Notes: generated by a model from the sequence alone, not told the origin. A stretch of DNA of 64,000 nt from Cavia porcellus (GCF_034190915.1 NW_026947484.1:134824982-134888981), one strand, 5' to 3'; numbered from the stretch's first letter, positions 1 through 10,902 are shown. Translations and numbers: made by a program.

Positions 1-113
1 AGTGTCTCACTGGTGTGGTCCAGGTTGGCCTGGAGCTTACTAAGTAGTTCAGGCTGGTCTTGAACTTTGAATGATCCTCTTGCCTCAGCATCCTGAGTGC
101 TGGCATTATAGAT
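1..113 (-). repeat. B1-type SINE, antisense
   Basis: Reads as the reverse complement of a B1: 'caggttggcctggag' and 'caggctggtcttgaac' are the two duplicated right-hand modules, followed by 'cctcagcatcctgagtgctgg'. It is cut by the window edge on its A-tail side. Confidence 0.8.
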
Positions 114-171
114 AATTAAGTTATTTATAAATATTGTAGGCAATCGAACAGGATTGAGCCCTTGAAAACTC

Positions 172-720
172 AGTGCAGAAGACAACTGTGGGAGGAGGCA
201 CATTTGCTGAAGGCCAGACTTTAAGAGAAAGAGGAACTACTCACCCATATGCTTCCTCTAGGAATGACCATCAGTGACCAATATTCTAAACAGACATAAA
301 TCCTTGGGTTGGAGGACCAAACCTACTTAACATACCCCTTCCAGGAAAGTCCTTGTCTATCCCATATGCATTTGCTACGTGGCTGGCTTCCTCGTATGAT
401 CTCTGTTTAATTAATTATTATCTAAGACTATACTTGTTGTAATCTTACTAGTTGGCCATAGTTTTGTCCCATCTCATACTCATTCTGTGATTTTTCCATT
501 GGATCAATATTACCTAAGCAACTATACTTGTAATCTTATTAGTTGACTCTAGTTCTGTTCCACCTTGAGCCTCCTTTACCTTGTGGCTTTGCTGAGTAAA
601 CACGCTTGAGAAGTGGGGTCAGCAGGTAACCTACTTTCTGACCCTTTTCTGTCTTAGACAGAGCTTACCTTTCACTCAATAAATACTTCCTACTCTTAAT
701 TTCCATTGTTTCTAGAATTA
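172..720 (+). mobile_element. Degraded ERV1-type LTR
   Basis: The stretch ends in 'tttcactcaataaa', with a polyadenylation signal at 678-683, a layout typical of the R region of gammaretrovirus-like LTRs. Two imperfect direct repeats beginning 'actatacttg' (near 428 and 521) suggest a duplicated U3 segment. A gag/protease remnant in the same orientation lies 1.3 kb downstream, so this is probably the 5' LTR of that provirus. The exact ends and a TSD could not be identified. Confidence 0.5.
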
Positions 721-1960
721 ATTCCTTGATTTTAACAAACATAAACAGCCTTTCAGACTTCTAGCAGGTTTGAAGTTTCTTTCCCCTATATCTTCAGAGA
801 TAATTGGAGATAATACTAAGATAATTGAATGGAAGTAAGAGTTTGCTTTTGTTTCATAGATTCTAGATTGTGACTCACTTAGGTAATCAAAATTGTTATG
901 CCTCAATTTTTTTATGTAATGCCTTTGCCCATTCTTTATAATTGCACATATTTTGTCTCATATAATTTGGCTAAAATAATTTAAGTTAAAAACATGGGAA
1001 AGTTACAATGCATCTTTAATGGGACCTTTTATTCCTGTTTTGTATATGTTACATATGGACTAGTTGCTGAAATTAGTATTTCTTGTTTGACTTGTTTGGC
1101 TGCAAAAATAGTATTTAGAGTTCCCCCTAGTGGATTTTGATGTGAAATGCTATAAAATGGTCTTTCTATGAAATGTCATTCATATTTAGAAAATATACAT
1201 GCCTATTAATAAACCACAGGACTCCTTCCACCAGTTAAAAGATCCTAAGTAGTGGCTGCTTTTAAAGACTTTAAGGACAGGTTTCACTGGAATAGACTGT
1301 CAGGTCTGATCTTCCGCTGGTGAGGAGGGAGTCTTAGCTCCTGAGGTTTCCCATTCTCACCTTTTCAGGCTGACAGTGATGGCTCACGGGCAAGTTGTTT
1401 TAATCACTCACTGTGAATGTGACAAGAAAATATTTCCTTTCTCTGATGTTATTTCTAATCTTTTCCTGCCATTTTGTAGTTTCCTTTTTTTTTTTTTTTG
1501 AGACATGTAAATCACAGAGAGAAAAACTCAGAACTGCCCCAAATGTTTCCTCCCACACAACAACTAAGTAAGTTAAACCCAGAGAATGAGTGTTTGCTAA
1601 TGTTGAAGACAGGGAAGTCATTTTATCTGAAAAATATATACCCTGCCTTAGAGTCAGATGAGACAATGGAATTTTTCCCATCCAGGAGAACACACATAAA
1701 ATCCATGTTCCAGGTCAGTGTTCTAGGCAACAGTCTCCCCTGGGAGACTGAACCTGAGATGCAGTGGAAAGAACTGACTTTTGGGTGAAACCAGAAGAAG
1801 CTATTTCCAAAGCACCACAATGTAGGGACAAAAACACATTTAGCATAAGGGAGGATATCCGACCTCCTCTCTTCCCTGCTAGATTTAGATATCATTTATA
1901 TGTGTAGAAAAATAATTTGATAATAAATTTTGGACTTAAAAAGAACAGTCTGATTCTCGT
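721..1960. other. Region without recognisable gene
   Basis: AT-rich sequence between the LTR and the gag remnant. It may be decayed proviral interior. Overlapping open frames of 90-97 codons on both strands around 1,400-1,895 match nothing I recognise and overlap each other, which argues against coding. A T-run lies at about 1,484-1,499. Confidence 0.4.
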
Positions 1961-1964
1961 GACT

Positions 1965-2340
1965 ACAAGTAGAGCTCAACAATGAAACGTACCTGCTACT
2001 ACTGTGGAAATCCAGGCCACTTTAAGAGGGGCTTCCTTAAGAGTTGTCCTGTGCTGCATTCTGACTGCAATTGCGCGGCCACTGTAGGTGAAACTGCACC
2101 CTGAGGTGGAGGCCCCACAGCTCAGGCTCATCTTCCCAGCTGGTCTAACAAAGCTGAATGGCCCTGGGGTCCTCTGCCTCCTCCCTCTGGCCAGACCATC
2201 GTTTCCATGTATCATCTCTGCAGAGGAGCCCTGAGTAATCATGACTATCAATAAAGAAACCAGCCTATTTCTGGACATTGGTATGTGTCTCTTGGTCCTT
2301 CTTCTCAACCCTGGCTTTCCTTGCAGCCATCATACCTCAG
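1965..2340 (+). pseudogene. ERV gag nucleocapsid / protease remnant
   Basis: In the frame starting at 1,982 a CCHC-type zinc knuckle is readable: Cys 1,994, Cys 2,003, His 2,018 with C-X2-C-X4-H spacing. The fourth ligand (codon 2,033) is Phe instead of Cys. A gag-type second Cys cluster follows, then stops. Near 2,260-2,290 an F-L-D-I-G segment sits where a retroviral aspartic protease has its D-T-G-A active site, so the catalytic Thr is lost. The order nucleocapsid then protease is that of a gammaretrovirus-like (ERV1) provirus. Several in-frame stops make it non-functional. The ORF1p of L1 has no such knuckle, so an ERV origin is favoured. Confidence 0.6.
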
Positions 2341-2371
2341 TGAAAGAAGTCACCAGATGCAGGAAGCAGCA

Positions 2372-2462
2372 CTGAGAAGGCTGAGGCAGGAGGAGGGACA
2401 CAAGTTCAAGTGAATTCAAAGCCAGCCTGACCCTGTCTCAAAATACGAAAACAAAAACAAAC
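2372..2462 (+). repeat. B1-type SINE fragment
   Basis: Contains 'aaggctgaggcaggagg', 'aaagccagcctg' and 'accctgtctcaaaa' in B1 order and ends in an A-rich tail. The 5' part is degraded. Confidence 0.65.
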
Positions 2463-2764
2463 CAAGAAGGAACTGAGATCTAGTCTGATCTAGGGAGTAG
2501 ATCAGTGGACCAGTACTAGGGCGGGTGGAAGAAAGATACCAAAGTTTATGAGTCAATAAACTACAACACACAGGCCAAAGTGAGGCTGTTGCCTATTTTT
2601 GTATGGCCCTATGATAAAAGAATGGATGAACATTTATAATTCTAGGAAAAGGTAGCACTGAGCCTTAATTAAGCAAAGTATTATTGCTCCTACCCCTTTG
2701 CTGGAGATCAACCCAGAGTCTCATACACACTGGTCATTAAATGTTTTGTTTTACTTTATTTTAT

Positions 2765-2882
2765 GTGAGATAATGTGTCCTTACATTGCTCAGGATGGCC
2801 TTGAGCTCAAGATCCTTCTGTCTCAGCTTCTCAAGTAACTAGGATTACAGGGGACATGCAACACTGTGCCTTGATGTCATTA
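2765..2882 (-). repeat. B1-type SINE, antisense
   Basis: Antisense B1 modules: 'gctcaggatggccttgagctc', 'ctcagcttctcaagtaac', 'aggattacaggggacatgc'. An old, diverged copy. Confidence 0.7.
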
Positions 2883-3009
2883 GATATTTTATCACAAAAA
2901 ATTTCCCACAATTGTTTGTCAATAAAAACTTGGTAGTGCCATTGGAGTGTAACTCATCAGAATAGTGTATGTATATGTGAGGCCGAAGGTTCTATCCCCA
3001 GCACTAGTG

Positions 3010-3095
3010 TTTGTTTTGTTTTGTTTTGGTATTGGGAATCAAACTCACAACTTCATGCTTGCTGATGAGCTAAATCCCCAGCTCCTCTATACCCC
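3010..3095 (-). repeat. tRNA-derived ID-like SINE, antisense (old)
   Basis: The order 'ggtattgggaatcaaactcac' then 'gctgatgagctaaatcccc' is the reverse complement of the B-box to A-box order of the local tRNA-Ala SINE. About a third of the anticodon arm region is missing. Confidence 0.65.
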
Positions 3096-3271
3096 CAGCA
3101 CCACAAAAAAAGTGGAAAATTTATTTCCCTTTTATTATATAAATGCCTGCATAATCTTGATTTTATCTTTCGGTCTACAATGTCAAAACAGCTACTATTC
3201 AGCCCTTTACAGAAAGTTTACAATCTCTAGTCTATAGATAGGCAATGGTCTATGTTCATGTAAAGAATGGC

Positions 3272-3465
3272 ATCATGGCCAGGTGTGGTGTTTCATGCTT
3301 ATGATCCCAGCACTCTAGGAGCTGAGGCAGAGGATTGCAAATTTGAGTCCAACCTGGGAACTAAATTAGTTACCAGGGCTCAATCTCAAAATGAAAAATA
3401 AAAAGAAAAGGGGAGGTAGCTCAGTGTGGAGGGCCTTGGTCCAACCCCCCAGTACCACAGGGGCT
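3272..3465 (+). repeat. B1+ID dimeric SINE
   Basis: A B1 head ('ggccaggtgtggtg ... gatcccagcac ... gctgaggcag') is followed after an A-rich linker by a tRNA-like tail ('gaggtagctcagtg ... ccagtacc'). The same two-part structure recurs at 8.4, 45.3, 47.1 and 58.6 kb, so it is a real composite SINE family. Confidence 0.7.
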
Positions 3466-3479
3466 GGAGGGAGGGAAGA

Positions 3480-4600
3480 AGATGAAAGAAAAGAATGGAA
3501 TCATGGTGACAGTTAATGAAGCTCCTGGTGAACTTATTTGTGAAGAGTTAAATGCTGAAGAATTATAAAATCTTAAAATAACTTCTGTGGGAACTGCCTG
3601 ACATGATGAAGGGACAGTTTGGTCATCTGTTGGCAGCGAATGCTTTTGTTCAATTTGTACAGAAATTGCAAACAGGCAAAATGTAGCTCTTTTGGTTTTA
3701 AGAGCTCTGAACTTTGATTGCCAGCCACTCTCAGCTCTGTGTTAGGTAGCTGCCCTCCACCACTCTCCTGGAAGTCAAGGCCAGCAGATACCCACAGGCC
3801 TCGGGGATTCTTACAATAACCAGAGGTGGCAATCACTGATGGTTCTTTGCTGTTCTCTGTTGTAGCTGCTAGCTGCCCTCAGTGTTACCAGCCCAGACAT
3901 TGAAGTTACCAGCTCAATCTGCTCTATATGAGGCAGAAATCATAAATAGGCAAAAGTATGCTATCTGAAAGAGGCTTTCTTAGGACTTAGGCTGCCACAT
4001 AAGGAGGGACAGTGTGTGGATTGACCAAGAGGGTGGGGAACTGCGTATATAGAAGGAGGTCAGACTTGCAAGAGTGGAGTGTCAACTCTCTGTTTACTCA
4101 CAGGGAGGAAAGGAGTTTCTTGTGGACCTGACTAAGGAGTGGCACAGTACTGTGGGGCCTGCTGCAACCCAAGCGAGTGTCTCCTGGCGTGGTCTGGGGG
4201 AATCTGACATAGTGGTGACCAGCTGCAAAGCATTTGGCACAACCTCAGAAAAACGAAAAAAATAATCTAAAAAAAAGTACCTCTTTGGGAGTGTCAGTTC
4301 CTTTTTTCTTGTCTCAGTTCAAATTGCAGGAAGAATTGGATTATTAAATTAATGATGTCACCATTTAGTCATCCACAGCAAAAAGAAATTTGCATCATTA
4401 GCTTATCCCTTTGCCAAACAAAACTTTGTGAGATAAAAATATTCAAAGTGAGAGAATGGAAACATTGAATTACCAAAAGAAAGTTGGGGTAAATATTTTT
4501 GTACTTTTGGTATCGGAAATGTCTTTCTAAACCTGAAGAAGTGAAAAACAAAAGCTGAGACTGGATTTGACTACCTACAAATGGGAACACAAGTATAACC
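3480..4600. other. Non-repetitive-looking stretch, no gene recognised
   Basis: Short open frames (3,573-3,836 minus, 4,074-4,265 plus) give no domain I know. No splice-site/exon pattern or CpG cluster was evident. Confidence 0.4.
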
Positions 4601-4604
4601 CTCG

Positions 4605-5140
4605 GTCTTGGTTACTTGTTTTATTGCTGAGACAAAACACCCAGCATTCAAAGTTAAAGGAGGGGGGCTGGGGATTTAGCTTAGCAGCATAAGCACCTGT
4701 CTTGCAAGCAGGCGGTCGGTCGTGAGTTCGATCCCCGGTACCGATAAAAAGAGAAAAAAAAAGTTAGAGGAGGAAAGGGTTATTGCAAGTCACAGTGTGT
4801 AGATGTTTCAGTCCCTAGTTAGCTGGCTTCTCAGCAGGGTGTCAGGGCAGTGGGGAATCACCAAGGAGAAAGAGCTCACAGCATGGCAGGCAGAAGACAG
4901 CAAGGCAGTGAAGCAATGGAGTCGCTTCTTCTGTCTCTTTGTATTCCACCCAGGCCGCCTGTCTTTTGGGTGGTGCCTCCCACACCCAGGTTGGGGTACC
5001 CTTATCCCAGTATCATGTCCTTAATCCCAGCATCACACACTGTAATCCAGCCACTTTAGAAATTGCCCATCTACAGTCTCGTGAGGCTTTGGAGGGACGT
5101 CTCGATATAGGTCCAAAACACTCTCCCACTTGGAAAAAAG
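4605..5140 (-). mobile_element. MaLR-type LTR, antisense
   Basis: The plus strand shows 'attgctgagacaaaacaccc', then 'gttattgcaagtcacagtg', 'tttcagtccc', 'agctggctt' and, at the far end, 'tgaggctttggaggga'. This is the reverse complement of a rodent MaLR LTR, which ends with 'gtgagcc..aataaa' and a loop about hydrolysed terminal bases. A young SINE sits inside it at 4,664-4,761. Related copies lie at 9.6-11.1 kb. Confidence 0.6.
4664..4761 (+). repeat. Young tRNA-Ala SINE (ID-like) with TSD
   Basis: Starts 'ggggctggggatttagc'. It carries a Pol III A box (tagcttagcagc) and B box (gagttcgatcccc), and an anticodon stem-loop whose loop CTTGCAA gives anticodon TGC (Ala). It ends in an A-rich tail. 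TSD: AGTTAAAGGAGG (4,652-4,663) and AGTTAGAGGAGG (4,762-4,773), 11 of 12 matching. It is a SINE, not a tRNA gene, because it has an extra 5' leader and an A-tail and is flanked by a TSD. Confidence 0.9.
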
Positions 5141-5352
5141 TGGGCAGCTGGAAGTGTGGTCTGGTAGCTGGGAATGTTAACTGTATGCACATATTTTATT
5201 TTTAATTGTGATTTTTTTGTATTTTATTTTTAAAATATCAGATGAAGCTGATTTTTTCTGTTCTTTAGAGTCAATCGAGACTGTCTTGGTTATACAAATA
5301 TAATTGTGAAGGTATCCATTGTCCTGCAAGAAGAGTCCAAGAAAATCTTTGT

Positions 5353-5433
5353 CTCCCTCTCTGTTGTCTCTGTCTCTTTCTGTCTCCCTCTCTGTCTCTC
5401 TGTCTCTCTCTCTGTCTCTCTCTCTGTCTCTCC
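5353..5433 (+). repeat. TCTG/TC-rich simple repeat
   Basis: Tandem 'tctgtctctc' variants. Both strands appear open here only because of the repeat, which yields Arg/Glu/Asp or Ser/Leu runs. Confidence 0.9.
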
Positions 5434-5439
5434 TGTTGG

Positions 5440-5918
5440 GGATTGAACTCAGAGGGCCTTTGCCTGGGTTACTGTATTTCTCTTCTCTCTTGATTAGCAA
5501 AAACTGCTTCACCAAGTGGCTTAGTCACTCAGGAAGAGAAGGAGATGGACGTTTACCTTCTAACTTATAGGAAAAAAGGGATCAAGACCTCAGTTTCTAC
5601 TCACTCAGGTCTAAAGTTAAGCAGACTCTCCCTCAGTGTGCAGAGGCCCAGTGATAAATGAGGACTGAATAGACACTGGTTTTAGTGTGCTCTGTATGTG
5701 GCATTTAGGGGACTCTGTTTCTCTTTGAGCCAAGTGAGTCCTCCTCCCTCCCCAGGATTCGTGGACAATCAGTGGAGAATAGAGGAAACCACAAGTGGGA
5801 TAAAGGGCTTCTAACAGGGAGCATGAAATCTTAGCAATACAGAAAATTAAAAAATATTACTTGTCCTCAAGAGCATGGACTAGATCATCCCACTTATTCT
5901 AGTGTAGAAAAAACTATT
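5440..5918. other. No feature seen
   Basis: Unique-looking sequence. A short degenerate tRNA-SINE remnant may follow the microsatellite ('gttggggattgaactcagagg'). Confidence 0.4.
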
Positions 5919-6075
5919 TTAAGCTGGGCATGGTGGCATATACCTGTACTCTTAGTACTCGGAAGGCTGAGGTAGGAGGATCTTGAGTTGAAGCCAGCCT
6001 GGGATACATGGTAATGGGTTCAAGGGCAGCCTGAACTACACAGAGACTCTGTCTGAAAACAAACAAACAAACATA
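5919..6075 (+). repeat. B1-type SINE
   Basis: Full-length: 'taagctgggcatggtggcat', 'ggctgaggtaggagg', the duplicated module 'gaagccagcctgggatac' / 'gggcagcctgaactac', and a (CAAA)n tail. Confidence 0.9.
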
Positions 6076-6865
6076 AAAGGAATCTTTCTAATCAACAAGA
6101 AAAGGCATTCAGTATAAAATAGATCAAGACCATGATTAACCTCCATATTAGAGGAAAACAAAATAAGTGACCCTTATATATACGAAATGAAATGTTTAAG
6201 AAACACTGGTATAAAAAATGATCCAAATATAGCCTGAAACAGCAGCACCCCTCATAAATATGATGTCGTTTGTCACAGATAAGATGGTCAAAGAAGACAT
6301 TACTGATTATTGTTAAAGATCTAAGAGAACATGTTTCCATATTCTAGAAGTTAAGGAGTACAACAAATTATTCTGTATAAAAATGTGTTTTTAAAAGGAA
6401 AATTAGACATAGATTTCTAAGGAAATAATTTGTAAGCATCCGAAGATATGAAAGCATTTACTTTAGTGTTGTTAAATAGTGTGTATGATTTGTGTACACA
6501 AACAGATTGTGTCTTAGAAAAAATTTCAATAAAAGAGATTGGTATAATGCCTTCTGGATTTATGGGGGTCCTAAAATTTCCCCTATTTTATTTTGTTTTG
6601 CTCTGTTTCTGTTATTTTTGTTGCTGTTTTGAGATAGGGACCTGCCTGCGGTTCACTGCTGTCAGTGCTGACAGTCCAGGCTGCCTTGGACTTCAGATCA
6701 CTTCCCGCAGCCTGTGACGGGCTGCAGACAGCTGTTCTAATGTTTCTCTAATTGGAAGGTTATTCACTCTCCAACGCACACTCCCAAGTACACCTAGATT
6801 ATAGGCACTTCAGTAAACTGTTCTTAACAAAAATGAAGGAAGCTAGTATCAAAGTTGAAAGACAA
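6076..6865. other. No gene recognised
   Basis: AT-rich. Open frames at 6,092-6,340 (minus) and 6,448-6,717 (plus) have no recognisable domain. A partial antisense B1-like motif ('ttgagatagggacc ... ccaggctgcc') lies at about 6,627-6,690. Confidence 0.35.
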
Positions 6866-6968
6866 GAAAGGACAGGAGATACACAGTTCAGTGGCACAGT
6901 GCCTGCCTGGCAAGCACAAGGCAGGAGTTTGATTCCCACTACTGAAAAGTGAATAAATAAAAAGAGAC
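6866..6968 (+). repeat. tRNA-derived SINE (old ID-like)
   Basis: 'cacagttcagtggcacagtgcctgcctggcaagcacaaggc' and 'gagtttgattcccactac' follow the A box, anticodon arm and B box order, with an (AAAT)n-like tail. Confidence 0.7.
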
Positions 6969-7145
6969 AAGAAAAAAGGAAGCATTAGAATTTGTTGGAC
7001 AACAGAAATGGTGACATTTTTATGGCCACAAGGAAATCCCAAACTGAAAGGTGCTTGTTAAACTTCTGTTAGAGCAGCAGGGAAATCCTAGATGCCTTCA
7101 CATAAGATGCAAGTGTGATTTATTCATTTTGGTAAAGTAAACTCT

Positions 7146-7265
7146 TTTTGAGATGAGGTCTCATTGTGTTGCCTGGACTGACCTCAACTCATGGGCTGAA
7201 GGAGTGTTTCTTCCTCAGCCTCCAGAGTAACTGAAGTGATAAGCATTGACACCATGTCCAGTTGA
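7146..7265 (-). repeat. B1-type SINE, antisense
   Basis: 'tttttgagatgaggtctcattg', 'ctggactgacctcaactc', 'cctcagcctccagagtaactg'. A diverged copy. Confidence 0.7.
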
Positions 7266-7363
7266 GAAGAGACTCTGTTTCTAGTTTACTTGTAGTACTT
7301 AGGAATGGACCCAGGGCCTTCACACAGAGCTACACTTCTAGTCCTTAAATTTTTTTTTTTAAT

Positions 7364-7625
7364 TTGAGACAATGTCTCTTGATATATCACTAAATTTCTG
7401 ACTGGTTTTAAACTTGTGGTATCACCAATTCAGGTACCCAGAGTTCTGGGCTTACAGGCATGCACCATCACAGTCAACTAGTATTCTGAAACACAGTCTC
7501 ACTATTTAATGCAAGTTAACCTTGATCTCACTATTATGTAAATAAAGCTGGGCTTGAATTTTTGACCCTCCTGTCCAGGTACCCTGAGTGCTGGGATTAC
7601 ATGTATGTACCAACGTACCCTGCTG
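7364..7625 (-). repeat. Two adjacent old B1-type SINEs, antisense
   Basis: Two successive antisense B1 copies (about 7,364-7,475 and 7,490-7,625). Each ends in the characteristic 'gtgctgggattaca'-like 5' module and both are strongly diverged. Confidence 0.6.
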
Positions 7626-7629
7626 CAAA

Positions 7630-8240
7630 AGTGGGCTCGTTATTGACCCCATTCGTGTCATTACCAACAGCTCCTCCTGGACCAGTTTATTTCTTTTTCC
7701 TTAGATGAGAGAAACCACATCATTTATAATTTAAACCAAAATACTTGAAATCAGTAGGGATGCTATTATTACAGGATTTTCCTGGGAAAACTGAGGCTTA
7801 CTATCATTTATGATTTTGTCATGCTCAAGAGAAAAAAGCAGATATTAGCCAGTATAAATTAAAGCATGAGCCATATAGATAGTTACATAGCTAGAGAGTT
7901 AGGGATTGATTTGTGCAAGCTTTAGAGACACAAGGTACAAGAATTTCAATAGACATCCATTTTATAAGAGATATCCAATTTTCTTTTTATCTGTCTTCTG
8001 TGTTACAAATAGGCTGATTTTATTACAAATACTTTGACAACTTTGAAATATATTATTGCTAGCTCTTTAGATTCTCGTCTTTTGTATATGTTAAAATCTA
8101 GGTAACACAGCAGATTGGTTCTCTCAGCCTTTCTTCTGAACTGTTCTTTTGCTTTCCTTCCTCTAACACAGTGAAGTGTGTTCCTAGATGCTCTGGTTGC
8201 AAAGTGTGACCAGTTCTGGCTAATGAGACTTTTTTAGTTT
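7630..8240. other. No feature seen
   Basis: AT-rich, no convincing reading frame or repeat recognised. Confidence 0.4.
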
Positions 8241-8241
8241 T

Positions 8242-8415
8242 ATAACTTGCTTTTCAAAAATTTTTAATTAGTACTTCTTTGTAGTACAGAATGATTGCAT
8301 TTATTTTGGGGAGTTGGTACATGTACGTAACACATCTTCATTCTTGTTACTGTCCTTCCCCCGTCTCCTCCCTCTTCCCTTTATTCTGTGTATTTTTCTA
8401 TGTGTAACCCATGCT
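8242..8415 (-). mobile_element. L1 3' end fragment, antisense (possible)
   Basis: The run 'ttttaattagtacttctttgtagtac', then a pyrimidine-rich tract (ccttcccccgtctcctccctcttccc), resembles the antisense polypurine-containing L1 3' UTR seen better at 20.65 and 46.2 kb. Confidence 0.4.
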
Positions 8416-8424
8416 CTATCATAC

Positions 8425-8690
8425 AGGTACATTCTTGTAATCCCAGCACTGTGGGAGGCTGAGATGGAAGGATTGAAAGTTTGAGCTCAGCCTATGCAAT
8501 TTAGTGATTTAGCAAAACCTGTCTGGGAAAAAAAACCCAAAAAACAAAAAACACAAAGGCTACAGGTATAGCTTAGTGTGAAGACTCTCAGTACTGAAAA
8601 AAAATTTTTTTAAATAAATAAATAACTAAAAGGGCTGGGAATGTAGCTCAGTGCAAAGGGCCACTACAAAATCCCTACTATGAAAAAAAT
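8425..8690 (+). repeat. B1+ID dimeric SINE plus ID fragment
   Basis: The B1 head ('gtaatcccagcactgtgggaggctgag') is followed by A-rich linkers and tRNA-like tails ('ggtatagcttagtgtg' and 'gggctgggaatgtagctcagtgc'). Confidence 0.65.
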
Positions 8691-8697
8691 ATTTTTT

Positions 8698-8797
8698 TTT
8701 TTTTGTCTTTTTCCTTTTTATTGGTACCAGGGATCGAACTCACGACTGCCTGCTTTCAAGGCAGGCACTTATGCCGCTGAGCTAAATCCCCAGCCCC
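8698..8797 (-). repeat. Young tRNA-Ala SINE, antisense, with TSD
   Basis: Antisense copy with an intact B box (gggatcgaactcac), anticodon arm and 'gctgagctaaatccccagcccc' start. Perfect 16-bp TSD GAAAAAAATATTTTTT at 8,682-8,697 and 8,798-8,813. Confidence 0.9.
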
Positions 8798-8859
8798 GAA
8801 AAAAATATTTTTTAAAAACAATTTAGTCACCAGAGTTGACTACCATTAACATTATGGTG

Positions 8860-9520
8860 TGTACCTTTGGTGTGTACACGTGGTATTAAGAATCAAACCC
8901 AGCAGCTCATGAACATTAGGCAAGAGCTCTATCACTGAGCTATACTCCCTAATAATTTTTAAGTATGTATTTCTGATTGGATAATGTATATTTGTATTTA
9001 ATAGGAAATACTGCCTCGTCAATAAATGGAATTCAGTATCACTTTGATATTTTTAATTTTATTTTTTATAGCGTGAGGATTGGACACACATCTTTGTGGA
9101 TGCTAGGGAACACTGCTGCTGAGCTATGCCCCTATGACCTTTATTCACTTGATTGATTGATTGATTGACTGATTGATTCCTCTACTGAGAAATGAACCCA
9201 GGGCATGCTGGCCTATATCCCTAGCACTTTTCTCTTTCTTAATTTTCTTTTTTTTTTTCTTCCTTTGAGAATTTTTCTAGTGATCTTCCTCCTTGAGAGT
9301 TCTAAGTAGTTAGAATTACAGGTGTGTGCTACTACATTTAGTTTATTTTTTAAATACCTAAGATATTTACATGTTGCAAAAGTCAAAGCAATATACATAG
9401 GCATGTTTTAGAGTTTTGCAATTTTTTTGACACAGGGCCAAACCTCTGTATGTAGGTCAGGTAACCCTTGAATTTGTGATCCTTCTGAGTCTCCAGAGCT
9501 CTGAGATTACAGGTATGCAG
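8860..9520 (-). repeat. Cluster of old SINE fragments, antisense
   Basis: Degraded tRNA-SINE ends ('aatcaaacccagcagctc ... tatcactgagctatac', 'gaaatgaacccagggcatgc') and B1 remnants near 9,265-9,340 and 9,425-9,520. A TTGA/CTGA microsatellite lies at 9,146-9,178. Confidence 0.5.
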
Positions 9521-9595
9521 CACCAAGCCTATATATAGATGTTCTGCTCTTACCCTTATCCCTTAAAGGAGTGTCTCACTTCCTTCATCTCTGAG

Positions 9596-9966
9596 AGAAA
9601 TACTCAGTGCCCACAGTTTAAAGGAGAGGTTTATTCTGGCTCACAGACTGTAGAGGTTTCAGTTCATAGCTGGCTGGTTCCAAGGTATGGTGATATGACA
9701 GAGGGGCATGACAGAGGGAAAGGAGCTAGCACAGCATGGGAAACAGAAAGGAATCAAGTGAGGATAAGGTATATATACCCTCCAGGCCATGCCCGCAGTG
9801 GCCAACTTCTTTTCACTAGGCCTTACCTCCCAGCATCACACCCAGCTATAAACCCATCAGCAAACTAATCCAGTATCACACATGCATGATGCAGTCACCT
9901 CTCAAAAGCCCACGTCATGAGCACATGAGGCTTTGGGGGGAGGGGGCTAGATATAATCCATAACAA
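9596..9966 (-). mobile_element. MaLR-type LTR, antisense
   Basis: On the minus strand this starts 'tgttatggattatatctag', passes 'ctcatgtgctcatgac', a TATA-like 'ggtatatatacc' (about 9,768), and ends 'ctgtgagccagaataaacc', whose AATAAA is read as 'tttatt' near 9,630. That is the layout of a rodent MaLR LTR. It lies directly against a second, similarly oriented copy. Confidence 0.65.
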
Positions 9967-10345
9967 GGAGAAAAGGCTTACTTTGGCTCATGGTTTCAAA
10001 GGTTTTGATTTCTGGTCTGTGGGATCCATTGCTTTTAGGCGTTTGGTGAGTCATAAACGTCAGATAAATGGTATGGCAAGGGAAGGCTGCTCATTTTATG
10101 GAAGCCAGGAAGCAAGAAACAGGAAAAGGGCTAGGGAGACGGGGGCCAGGAAGATTATACCCTTTGAAGCCATCCCCTCAGGGACTGGCTTCATCCAGTT
10201 AGACTCCACCTCCTAATAGGTGTTTTAAGCTAATTGTCCTGCCAATGGGTTTATCTACTTGATGAAGTAGAACCCTTATGACCTAATTGCTTTTCAAAAA
10301 ATCTATCTACAACCAAGCCCAACATGGTTAAGTCTTTTGAGGGGA
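9967..10345 (-). mobile_element. Second MaLR-type LTR, antisense
   Basis: Again 'ttactttggctcatggtttcaaagg' at its 3' (left) side and 'tttgaggggacactttgtatcata' at its start. It is diverged from the first copy, so the pair is more likely two insertions, or an LTR and an old relic, than a recent tandem duplication. Confidence 0.55.
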
Positions 10346-10900
10346 CACTTTGTATCATAATGATAATATGGGTTTGATCCCCATGGTCACACACACACAC
10401 CACACAAGCAAAATGATGTTAAAAGATTGTACCATTCTTGTTTTTCACATTCTGTTCCATAGTAGTTCATAGCAATATTAAAGCGATAGTGAGGGGAAAA
10501 CAGATGTTGATGATGCTCTGTTACAAATTATCTCATCCCACTTGACTTTTCTTGCTTTCTAGCACCCTGACAGGTTCCCACTCTGGGATCTGTATTTTTC
10601 TCCTCCATCTGAGAGCTCTCCTGGAAACCACTAAGACATGTTTGTAGGGCTGGTGAGGAACATGATTGGAAAGCTGGAGCAGGGGAGTTAACATCTCAGG
10701 AGGCGGCCATCAACTAGCGTGATGGCATTTATCAGTACACCTTTTGGTAGTGTTTCTCACTGCCCTGTCTCACTCCCTGATTACTCTGTTTTTTGTTTTG
10801 GGGGAGTTTGTTTGTTTGTTTGTTTCATGATACTGAGGAGGTCCTTCATACCTTGCTATACTCCCAGTCTTTAAATTTTTAAGTTTTGAGATGGCTTCTC
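10346..10900. other. No gene recognised
   Basis: A short CA microsatellite (10,390-10,407) and a (TTTG)n run at about 10,806-10,826. Otherwise unique-looking. Confidence 0.4.
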
Positions 10901-10902
10901 TG

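Noticed and set aside
4664..4761. Possible tRNA-Ala gene
   Set aside because: It has a leader, an A-rich tail and a TSD, and many similar copies occur in the window, so it is a SINE.
5177..5515. 112-codon frame with Arg/Asp/Glu repeats (and its mirror on the plus strand)
   Set aside because: Simple-repeat artefact of the TCTG/TC tract.
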